From NCBI GenBank assembly GCA_021786455.1, contig JAJYNF010000229.1:1-5284 (forward strand): a stretch of 5,284 nt of DNA, read 5' to 3'. The notes under the pieces were generated by a model. The model saw only the letters and a program-made list of their open reading frames with translations, had not been told where the DNA came from and did no database searches. Source of the DNA: Acidobacteriota bacterium (GTDB lineage: Bacteria; Acidobacteriota; Terriglobia; UBA7540). Within the stretch, counting starts at the first letter, position 1. Each line of letters begins with the position of its first letter. Shown here piece by piece: positions 1 through 4,624 of the stretch. The translations under genes were made by a program, and so were the position numbers.

Positions 1-119
1 AGCACGTTCGGGTTCACTTCAAAGGCCCGCGATACCTCGGCGATCGAAGCGCCCCTTTCCAGCCGCTCCAGCGCCGCCAGCTTGAATTCCCTCGTGAACT
101 GCCGTCGAGACAAACCCAT
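1..119 (-). CDS. IS3-type transposase OrfA, N-terminal 39 residues (partial)
   Basis: The visible part begins MGLSRRQFTREFKLAALERL and continues through a helix-turn-helix (about residues 8-39) with the GASIAEVSRAFEVNPNVL pattern typical of the Transposase_8 / HTH_Tnp_1 family. In IS3-family elements OrfA supplies the DNA-binding part of the OrfAB transposase, usually made by programmed frameshifting into orfB. The start is supported by an AAGGGAG ribosome binding site at 129-135, nine bases upstream of the ATG. The gene runs off the left edge, so its intactness and the frameshift site cannot be judged. It is not linked functionally to the Ubl operon except as a sign of mobile DNA. Confidence 0.85.
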   Translation of the reverse strand, partial: MGLSRRQFTREFKLAALERLERGASIAEVSRAFEVNPNV

Positions 120-181
120 GACTCAATTCTCCCTTCGATGGCATTTTCATACTATTCACTGAATTTTGAGTCTTAACTGTT

Positions 182-206
182 TGTCTCAAAAACGGGGACA
201 AGTCCA
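182..206 (-). repeat. Putative terminal inverted repeat of the IS3-like element
   Basis: On the minus strand this stretch starts TGGACTTGTCCCCG and continues with a T run and GAGACA. Its place outside the orfA start and its terminal TG fit an IS3-family end. The partner repeat is outside the window, so the exact boundary is inferred. Confidence 0.5.
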
Positions 207-314
207 TTTGTTGGCAAGCTCGACGCTCTAACAAGCCCGCAACAATCCGCAACGCAGCCGCAACAAAGAACGAAACTGGAATCAGACGGCTTTAAGGAAG
301 TCGTTCCAAATGAC

Positions 315-364
315 TGGCTGGGAGGCAGGGATTCGAACCCCGATACGCAGATCCAGAGTCCGAC
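315..364 (-). pseudogene. 3' fragment of tRNA-Gln (CTG anticodon), probable att site
   Basis: Read on the minus strand, this is the 3' half of a glutamine tRNA. It has an anticodon loop CTCTGGA with anticodon CTG (356-354), a T arm with loop TTCGAAT flanked by CGGGG/CCCTG, the acceptor 3' strand CCTCCCA, discriminator G and an encoded CCA ending at 315. The 5' half is missing. Upstream there is no TGGGAGG acceptor strand and no D arm with the usual GG; the nearest match, AGGAAGG, lacks a sensible D arm and leaves too many bases before the anticodon stem. A 3' tRNA fragment from the anticodon loop to the CCA is the classic duplicate left when a tyrosine-integrase island inserts into a tRNA gene. 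The polarity puts the island on the higher-coordinate side, where the Ubl genes are. Confidence 0.75.
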
Positions 365-442
365 AAATTTAAGCTATGTTGTTGGTTTGTCTAGCCCCTT
401 CCTGCAGCTAGCACCACGATATGGCGGGGTATTCGCGCCTTA

Positions 443-463
443 ATGTTCCCAAGATGTTCCCAA
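443..463. repeat. Two 10-bp direct repeats ATGTTCCCAA, 11 bp apart
   Basis: ATGTTCCCAA occurs at 443-452 and again at 454-463, a period of 11 bp or about one helical turn. The pair lies just upstream of a perfect TATAAT box. Such phased repeats can be regulator half-sites, but no cognate regulator is identified. Confidence 0.5.
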
Positions 464-487
464 TTGCTTGGGGTGCACCCCTATAAT
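457..487 (+). promoter_or_regulatory. Putative promoter with GGGGTGCACCCC palindrome
   Basis: A consensus -10 box TATAAT sits at 482-487, directly abutting a perfect 12-bp palindrome GGGGTGCACCCC (470-481). The best -35 candidate is TTCCCA at 457-462 with a long 19-bp spacer, so the promoter may depend on an activator or be controlled through the palindrome. It would serve the plus-strand gene starting at 572, giving a leader of roughly 80 bases. Confidence 0.45.
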
Positions 488-571
488 GGCACAATTTTCT
501 TGTTCACAGTTTCCCTAGCTATCGGCGGGACGGACCGTGGTAGTCTCCCAGTAGGAGGGTTAGGAGGAGCG

Positions 572-931
572 ATGCATATCCCTAAAATCCCGGCTTCGGT
601 TTGGAATTCCCTGAAGCATTTCCCCGAATACCTTGCAGCGATAACGAATTCACTCAAGTTAGCTGGCAGGTTGTGGACGTGGCTGCCGCTTCTTCCCACA
701 GGTGCGGTCCTGTCGTTGATGAGAGAAAACGACCGCAGAGCACGGCTGACCAAGAATCCTGTGCCAGTATATCCGTCGGCGCTCTCGCCTTTTCAGATCG
801 CGACCGCCGTCAAGCGGAATCCGAAAAGGGTTGAACGAGCTCTGCGCAAGCTTGAAAGCCAGGGGAAGGTGAAGGAGTTCCGCACCGGGTGGATCATTCC
901 AGACGGGAAGCCGGAATGGATCTACCGATAG
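572..931 (+). CDS. Small protein with hydrophobic segment and winged-helix-like C terminus, function unknown
   Basis: I do not recognise this 119-residue protein. The ATG at 572 is preferred over an in-frame ATG at 443 because it follows AGGAGG (562-567, with a second AGGAGG at 553-558), while 443 has no ribosome binding site and lies upstream of the -10 box. Residues about 30-50 are hydrophobic (LAGRLWTWLPLLPTGAVLSL) and could be a membrane segment, although two prolines make this uncertain. Residues about 66-110 resemble a winged helix: SPFQIATAVKRNPKRVERAL could form the helices, then LRKLESQGKVK and a wing EFRTGWIIP. The protein might be a small DNA-binding or membrane-tethered regulator. 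It faces the opposite direction to the Ubl operon and no target is evident. Confidence 0.6.
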   Translation: MHIPKIPASVWNSLKHFPEYLAAITNSLKLAGRLWTWLPLLPTGAVLSLMRENDRRARLTKNPVPVYPSALSPFQIATAVKRNPKRVERALRKLESQGKVKEFRTGWIIPDGKPEWIYR

Positions 932-941
932 TTAACCACCC

Positions 942-969
942 ACTCCAGATATTAGCGGGTACCTGGAGT
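942..969. repeat. Inverted repeat ACTCCAG/CTGGAGT after the winged-helix-like gene
   Basis: Perfect 7-bp arms at 942-948 and 963-969 flank a 14-base loop, starting about 10 bases after the stop codon of the 572-931 gene. No T run follows, so it is at best a weak or factor-assisted transcription end or an RNA-stabilising hairpin. The stretch 970-1056 shows nothing else I can support. Confidence 0.3.
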
Positions 970-1056
970 TATCTCGGGCGGAGTTCGGCGGCCACGTCTG
1001 CAGTAGGGTAGGCGCACACGCCAACCTTCCGACGTAGATGGCTGAGATGTTGTGCC

Positions 1057-1221
1057 TTACCTTTGGACCGCCAGCGAAAGTATGGCAAGCGTCGCAAACA
1101 GCAAGGCCAGGCCGAGGCAGCAAATGGCGAAGTCTTTGCTCTCAACAGTCAGCGCCTCTTGCTCTCGTTGCTTCGCGCGTCCCAGCGTAAGACTGATTGG
1201 TACCGGAAATTGCAGTGTCAT
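1057..1221 (-). CDS. 54-residue single-pass small membrane protein
   Basis: A short open frame starts MTLQFPVPISLTLGRAKQRE, continues with a charged stretch (residues 15-30), and ends with a clear hydrophobic helix (about residues 31-51: FAICCLGLALLFATLAILSL) and a short QR tail. A GGAGAGG-type ribosome binding site at 1227-1233 lies five bases upstream of the ATG. The hydrophobic helix is contained entirely in this frame, while the competing plus-strand frames over the same DNA (for example 1063-1260) give low-complexity charged translations without a ribosome binding site. The charged N terminus and near-terminal helix suggest a C-terminal anchor. It lies 113 bases downstream of the DUF3892 gene on the same strand, so it could be the last gene of the Ubl operon or have its own weak promoter. 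No family is recognised. Confidence 0.55.
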   Translation of the reverse strand: MTLQFPVPISLTLGRAKQREQEALTVESKDFAICCLGLALLFATLAILSLAVQR

Positions 1222-1274
1222 GGTTTCCTCTCCCTAGTCACAACATCCGAAGAAGCATGAGACCGAAAGTGAGA

Positions 1275-1304
1275 ATAATAAATGACCACCCACCCCACAG
1301 TCAT
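1275..1304 (-). promoter_or_regulatory. Weak candidate promoter for the small membrane protein gene
   Basis: On the minus strand, TATTAT (1280-1275) could be a -10 box, with ATGACT (1304-1299) 18 bases upstream as a partial -35. The leader would be about 45 bases. The match is modest and could be chance in an AT-rich stretch. Confidence 0.25.
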
Positions 1305-1327
1305 TGTCTGCCGGAATCACGACAATG
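1302..1327. repeat. Inverted repeat CATTGTC-N12-GACAATG
   Basis: Perfect 7-bp arms at 1302-1308 and 1321-1327 lie just after the DUF3892 stop codon on the minus strand. There is no T run downstream on that strand, so it is not a standard intrinsic terminator. It may be an operator for the small membrane protein gene or a mRNA 3' hairpin. Confidence 0.35.
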
Positions 1328-1334
1328 CGCGCGC

Positions 1335-1625
1335 TTACGGGCATTCGGGTAGGGACAAAAGATTGTTGGGCTGCTCACCATCGGCCTGGGTCTTCAGATA
1401 CTTGTGTCCGTAAGGGCTGCGCTCGATAACAACCCACACTCGATCCCCAGAAGGGCGGTCAACGTAAAATGAATAGCGTCCCTGCTCGATTGCCGAGATC
1501 GCTTCGTCTTCAGCGAGCTTCCACCGTGTCCCATCCGGGTTCGTCCCGCCGATGGCACGAATTCGCTCATGCGGATTGTAGCGGTCGGTTTTGTTGATGC
1601 ATTTAACTTGCACTAATTGCGCCAT
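1335..1625 (-). CDS. DUF3892-like protein
   Basis: This 96-residue protein matches the DUF3892 pattern as I know it. The N terminus has a V-x-C-I strand, then IRAIGGTNPDGTRWKLAEDE, an EAI...IEQG segment, FYVDRPSGDRVWVVIE, and the closing block YLKTQADGEQPNNLLSLPEC. The family has no established biochemical function, and it usually consists of about one such domain, so this copy looks full length. The start has an AAGGAG site at 1633-1638, seven bases upstream. It begins 37 bases after the JAB-E1 stop codon with no terminator or clear promoter between, so it is probably the last or second-last cistron of the Ubl operon. It could be an effector, a substrate or an accessory factor; the sequence does not decide. 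There is no signal peptide or membrane segment. Confidence 0.85.
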   Translation of the reverse strand: MAQLVQVKCINKTDRYNPHERIRAIGGTNPDGTRWKLAEDEAISAIEQGRYSFYVDRPSGDRVWVVIERSPYGHKYLKTQADGEQPNNLLSLPECP

Positions 1626-1663
1626 CTAATTTCTCCTTTACGTATCCCATTTTCCGACAAGCA

Positions 1664-3202
1664 CTAGCCAACTCTGATTGACGGGGTTTTCCTCCTTTCC
1701 CGCCTCAAGATTATGTGTCTTACTTTGGAGAGAGAGTTCGCAACCCGATACCGCCACGGAATCGACTTCCTTACCGCATCTCTCTGTGCTCGAACTCTCT
1801 CGGCAAAAATATGACGGCCAGTAACAACAAGGCCTGTCGTGTCGCCCCGTCCGACGAGGGCAGGATAAGGGCACCCAGCGTTGCAAAATTCAAACCGGGG
1901 CGGATCGAGTATGCCTGGAACAAAATGATAGGTCTGTTGACCTGCATCGGCGATTCCCAGTGGCGCGATCACCATCATTAGCATTTGAAGGACTTCAAGG
2001 CTCGCAGCCCTAAGACTGAATGCGAATACGTTCTCATTCCTCCGAACCGGATGATCTTCGGGAAGGCCGGAAATATATGTTGGGTCATCGAAGTATCCCT
2101 CCCGATCCGCTGTTACGAGACCAGGATCGTACTGCTCAAGACACTCCAAGCACCGCCGATCAGGTGACGCAATGTGGGCTTTCCAGTCGGCGCGCTTGAG
2201 TTTCCGCCGCTTATCCACCTCAACTCGGATGCCACCATCAACAATCGGAATTAGGTGCGCAAAGGCGACAAAGTTCAGGACGCTTCGACCCCACGGACGA
2301 TCTACGCAGCAAAAGAGAACGTCGCAGTCGAGCGCAACACGGAAGCCCTCCTCTTCCCCCACGCTCCATTCCACTTCGTCAACCTCAAAATTGTCGGCTG
2401 TTGCGCTTTTCCTCAGGCCGCGACTTAACGTCGCGACCTTTGACCTGTACATTAAGGCGTCCTCGTAGCCGGCGTGGAGCAGCCGGTCGAGATTCACCCG
2501 CTCCACTGTGTCAAAATCAATGAGCGCCAAGTGCTGAAAGCCGGTCCTTGCCAGCGTCTCCGCCACAATTGATCCAACGCTGCCTGCGCCGACAATCCCT
2601 ATTCGGAGTCGCGCCAAACTCGCCTGGATATCTTCGCCCCAGGACGACACAGTCCGCCGCAATTCTTCTTTGAATCTTGGCGGAGGAACTAGGCGGTCTG
2701 CCCAAGTTACCGAAAGTTTTCTGCCTACCACGCGCACATTTGAAGACCATCGCCGCGTATATCCCTTTGGTCCGGTTTTCTCCCAAAAGCGTGCGCTCCA
2801 TGCGCCATCGGTACCTGCCGTAAGGCCGACTAAGGGTAGACCGGTCGCCCCAAGCGTGGAACCTGCATGTCCTTCCTCCGCCCGAATGTCATCGCCACTC
2901 ATGTCCTGCCAGCCTGGCCCGAGGTGGCTATGCAAGAAAGCCAAGCCGGAATGTGCGTTCATGGCCTCGCCGAAGGCGCGCTCAAAGTAATGAGGCAGAA
3001 AGCTCGCATTACCATGAACTCGGCGCTCTCCGGCTTGCGGAAGGATCAATTTGTGGAGCAATGCCGTCGTTCGGGTCTTTCCTTGGCTGGGATACCACAA
3101 AGCAAAGCAAAGGTCTTCCTGGTGATCACGCCGCAAGAGATGCAGACCAGCGTCCGCAGACAACCTCTCCGTCATTGCCACGCTGTAAGTTCGGCGGTTC
3201 AT
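1664..3202 (-). CDS. Fused JAB/JAMM isopeptidase and ThiF/E1-like Ubl-activating enzyme
   Basis: This 512-residue two-domain enzyme combines both ends of a Ubl cycle. Residues about 10-140 form a JAB/JAMM metalloprotease: E29 is the likely catalytic glutamate, and HSHLGPGWQDMSGDD carries the zinc ligands H91, H93 and D105 with S102. Residues about 185-450 form a ThiF/E1 adenylyltransferase: a Rossmann motif GIVGAGSVGS (G205, G207, G210), the acidic ribose-binding strand LIDFD (D229/D231), VNLDR (N237, R240), K255 and a downstream D301 in CVDRPWGRSVLN. C351/C354 and C440/C444 are probably a split zinc site. The domain should adenylate the Ubl C terminus, while the JAB part would trim precursors or remove conjugates. 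The ATG overlaps the E2 stop as ATGA and lacks its own ribosome binding site, so translation is probably coupled. The tail after residue 455 is basic and unassigned. JAB-E1 fusions are known in bacterial Ubl operons. Confidence 0.92.
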   Translation of the reverse strand: MNRRTYSVAMTERLSADAGLHLLRRDHQEDLCFALWYPSQGKTRTTALLHKLILPQAGERRVHGNASFLPHYFERAFGEAMNAHSGLAFLHSHLGPGWQDMSGDDIRAEEGHAGSTLGATGLPLVGLTAGTDGAWSARFWEKTGPKGYTRRWSSNVRVVGRKLSVTWADRLVPPPRFKEELRRTVSSWGEDIQASLARLRIGIVGAGSVGSIVAETLARTGFQHLALIDFDTVERVNLDRLLHAGYEDALMYRSKVATLSRGLRKSATADNFEVDEVEWSVGEEEGFRVALDCDVLFCCVDRPWGRSVLNFVAFAHLIPIVDGGIRVEVDKRRKLKRADWKAHIASPDRRCLECLEQYDPGLVTADREGYFDDPTYISGLPEDHPVRRNENVFAFSLRAASLEVLQMLMMVIAPLGIADAGQQTYHFVPGILDPPRFEFCNAGCPYPALVGRGDTTGLVVTGRHIFAERVRAQRDAVRKSIPWRYRVANSLSKVRHIILRRERRKTPSIRVG

Positions 3203-3561
3203 AGCGTGTCGAAAAGATGCCGAAAGTGTGCCATAACGTCCTTCGCAGTCCGTTTGGTATTAGCCCAATGGGAGAGTGGTCGGCTCCAATATTGCCATTC
3301 GGACCCAAAAGGGCTCGGGTGGACGCCGAAGTTCGGGTGTGGCCCGTGCTGAGTATTGATCGGAGATAGATGTGGAGAGACGTGCGGCCCGCTCGGTGGG
3401 TTTAGCGGGAAATCCTGCGGCACATCCAAGCCGAGCCTAATCTTCGTACCGGCCAGTCTCCCACAGGGGATTTCGTACGGAAAAGCTATCCGGTTGTTCC
3501 CCAAATCCTCGACCGCATAGCCGAGCTCGTTAAGCTGCTTGATAAATTCGTCCTTCGGCAT
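3199..3561 (-). CDS. E2/UBC-fold protein, prokaryotic E2 family E type
   Basis: This 120-residue protein has an E2-like layout: an N-terminal helix and strands (MPKDEFIKQLNELGYAVEDL), a DFPLNPPSGPH loop (residues 50-60) equivalent to the E2 YPxxPP region, an HPN at 75-77, and a C-terminal EWQYWSRPLSHW block with a final helix to FRHLFDTL. The W-x-x-WSR signature is typical, from memory, of the Pfam family Prok-E2_E, found beside multiubiquitin and JAB-E1 genes. Its only cysteine is C33, far upstream of where the active-site cysteine falls in classical E2s. Around the expected position there are S83 and S87 and several histidines (H60, H64, H72, H75, H81). A CCTTT-complement (AAAGG, 3571-3567) five bases from the ATG overlaps the Ubl stop codon, eight bases separate the two genes, and the stop overlaps the JAB-E1 start. 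Confidence 0.82.
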   Translation of the reverse strand: MPKDEFIKQLNELGYAVEDLGNNRIAFPYEIPCGRLAGTKIRLGLDVPQDFPLNPPSGPHVSPHLSPINTQHGPHPNFGVHPSPFGSEWQYWSRPLSHWANTKRTAKDVMAHFRHLFDTL

Positions 3562-3569
3562 ATCAACCT

Positions 3570-3800
3570 TTACGAGACAGGCGTCGGACCAGTCGAAATC
3601 GAAATGAATTCCATTTTGTCGTGCATGTGAATCAATTTGTTGGGATCGCTTTGGTAAGAATCCTGGTGATCACCCTCGATCTGGACGAGGTAATGCGTTG
3701 CCGGATCGATTCCCGCGTTGCTCAAGATCTGTGTCGCGGTCAACTCGTGCGATGAAGTTGTTTGAGGCTCCGTATCTACGGTGTAGTTGAATTGAGGCAT
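3570..3800 (-). CDS. Single-domain multiubiquitin-type ubiquitin-like protein
   Basis: This 76-residue protein is a beta-grasp ubiquitin-like modifier of the kind grouped in the Pfam Multiubiquitin family. Visible landmarks are the first strand FNYTVDTEP, the ELTATQILSNAGIDPATHYL helix and turn (about 19-38), a strand LVQIEG, a SYQSDPNKLIHMHDKM segment (48-63) and the last strand EFISIST (64-70), followed by GPTPVS. Family members often have several tandem domains; here there is one. The C terminus is not GG. G71 immediately after the last strand is the best candidate for an exposed glycine if the JAB domain removes PTPVS; otherwise the full-length C terminus would be used. An AAGGAG site at 3809-3814 is eight bases upstream. 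It is the first gene of the operon, behind a strong predicted promoter. Confidence 0.88.
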   Translation of the reverse strand: MPQFNYTVDTEPQTTSSHELTATQILSNAGIDPATHYLVQIEGDHQDSYQSDPNKLIHMHDKMEFISISTGPTPVS

Positions 3801-3808
3801 CGTTGAGT

Positions 3809-3814
3809 CTCCTT
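3809..3814 (-). promoter_or_regulatory. Ribosome binding site of the Ubl gene
   Basis: AAGGAG on the minus strand, eight bases before the ATG, is the strongest Shine-Dalgarno site in the conjugation operon. This fits high production of the modifier relative to the enzymes, which rely on weaker or coupled initiation. Confidence 0.75.
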
Positions 3815-3873
3815 ACTGGTTTAGTTACTTAGCCTTTCCATACGCACCCGTTGCCCGGTCGCGTACATCGTAC

Positions 3874-3902
3874 AGTGTAAGCCGACAATAGCTGACAGTC
3901 AA
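3874..3902 (-). promoter_or_regulatory. Promoter of the Ubl conjugation operon
   Basis: On the minus strand, TTGACT (3902-3897) and TACACT (3879-3874) are separated by exactly 17 bases, a very good sigma70-type promoter. An A/T-rich tract with seven T residues lies immediately upstream and could act as an UP element. It falls between the metallopeptidase stop (3914) and the Ubl start, so the Ubl operon can be transcribed independently of the repressor unit. Confidence 0.75.
3876..3897. promoter_or_regulatory. Putative operator in the Ubl promoter
   Basis: TGTAAGC (3876-3882) and GCTGACA (3891-3897) form an inverted repeat with one mismatch and an 8-base spacer. It overlaps the -10 box, fills the spacer and touches the -35 box, an ideal position for repression. 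The half-site TGTAAGC is identical to that of the inverted repeat upstream of the XRE gene. Confidence 0.65.
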
Positions 3903-3913
3903 GTCAAAAAAAT

Positions 3914-4624
3914 TTATAAGCTCAACTGCGCCTCCCGGCCCACCGGATACAAGTCCTGGAGGCGGATCTTGACGGCGGCACCATTCACGTCGAACAAGTC
4001 CGCTAAAGCCTCAATCGCCTGGTTGCGACGACTCGGCTCAAGCCCCCTTCCCCCCAGCGAGCCTCGCTCCACAAGGAAAGGTTCAAGCGCAGCTTGGGCT
4101 AACGAGCGCGGCAGTAACAACGGTCCGATGGTCCGGTTTGCTTGAAACTCCCACCATCTGCCGTCATAGCCTGGCCCTTTGAAACGCGGCGTAACGGGCA
4201 CATCTCGACAAAGGACTTTGGGTTTTTGCGGGTCGCTGAAATCGCCGAAGAGGGGTCGGTTCCCGCTCCCCAAGCAAAAAAGGTGCGCATGGAGTAGGCC
4301 GTGACCGGCTTCATGGGCAAGGGTTGTTCGAATCCTTCGTCCGGCAGCCTTGGTTCCCTCTAAATCTAGCGCTTGTGCGACAATGACATCTTGCACGCCC
4401 TTTGCTCCAAAGACCGTGAATCCCAGAACGCCCTCCTGCAGCTCCTCGTATCGCGGTGTCACGCCAAAGCGCTTCTCGATAAAACGATCGATTCGGATTG
4501 GACACGCGGCATTCGGAAAGAGTCCGACGGCACGCAGCTCGTCCTCGCAGGTTTTTTCGATCTCCTCGTCGTTGTAATATGGACGCTCCGCAAAAGGGCC
4601 AGTATTTGTGCGAAACGTTTTCAT
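3914..4624 (-). CDS. ImmA/IrrE-family zinc metallopeptidase
   Basis: This 236-residue cytoplasmic protein has the gluzincin-like signature of the ImmA/IrrE family: TTLAHEAGHGLLHAHLF with H104, E105 and H108, and the downstream WWEFQANRTIGPLLLP block, where E159 is the likely third zinc ligand. N-terminal helices (about 17-55) contain the IRIDRFIEKRFGV motif usual for the family, and the C terminus ALADLFDVNGAAVKIRLQDL (206-225) matches its closing helix-turn-helix-like element. ImmA and IrrE cleave or inactivate XRE-type repressors such as ImmR and DdrO in response to DNA damage, so the partner here is expected to be the overlapping XRE gene. The start has AGGGGA (4637-4632) seven bases upstream and overlaps the XRE stop as ATGA. 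Several extra cysteines (C26, C41, C117, C139) could bind metal or sense redox state, but this is speculative. Confidence 0.9.
   Translation of the reverse strand: MKTFRTNTGPFAERPYYNDEEIEKTCEDELRAVGLFPNAACPIRIDRFIEKRFGVTPRYEELQEGVLGFTVFGAKGVQDVIVAQALDLEGTKAAGRRIRTTLAHEAGHGLLHAHLFCLGSGNRPLFGDFSDPQKPKVLCRDVPVTPRFKGPGYDGRWWEFQANRTIGPLLLPRSLAQAALEPFLVERGSLGGRGLEPSRRNQAIEALADLFDVNGAAVKIRLQDLYPVGREAQLSL

Larger units (their letters stand above)
1..206 (-). mobile_element. 5' end of an IS3-family-like insertion sequence (partial)
   Basis: The segment contains the start of an orfA-like transposase reading out of the window to the left. About 87 bases upstream of its start, the minus strand reads TGGACTTGTCCCCG followed by a T-rich stretch and GAGACA, which looks like an IS3-family terminal inverted repeat beginning with TG. 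That places the outer end of the element at about position 206. The rest of the element, including orfB and the other terminal repeat, lies outside the window, so the target duplication cannot be checked. The family assignment rests on the orfA N-terminus and the terminal TGG motif, not on a full alignment. Confidence 0.6.

Noticed and set aside
315..400. Complete tRNA-Gln gene
   Set aside because: The 5' acceptor strand and D arm cannot be built: the best upstream match has acceptor mismatches, an oversized D loop and extra bases before the anticodon stem.
443..571. N-terminal extension of the 572-931 gene from the ATG at 443
   Set aside because: No ribosome binding site at 443, the extension would lie over and upstream of the TATAAT box, and a strong AGGAGG precedes the ATG at 572.
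932..1123. Minus-strand 63-residue frame
   Set aside because: No ribosome binding site and it overlaps the better supported small membrane protein gene.
1052..1260. Plus-strand frames opposite the small membrane protein gene
   Set aside because: No ribosome binding sites and low-complexity translations; the minus-strand frame has both a site and a clear hydrophobic helix.
1638..1886. Minus-strand 82-residue frame overlapping the end of JAB-E1
   Set aside because: Lies in another frame inside the JAB-E1 coding region, and its translation shows no recognisable domain.
2867..3352. Plus-strand 161-residue frame
   Set aside because: Antisense shadow of the JAB domain and E2 genes, which are supported by motifs.
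3903..3913. Intrinsic terminator after the metallopeptidase gene
   Set aside because: A T run is present on the minus strand but I see no stable GC-rich hairpin before it; the run more likely acts as an A/T-rich element upstream of the Ubl promoter.
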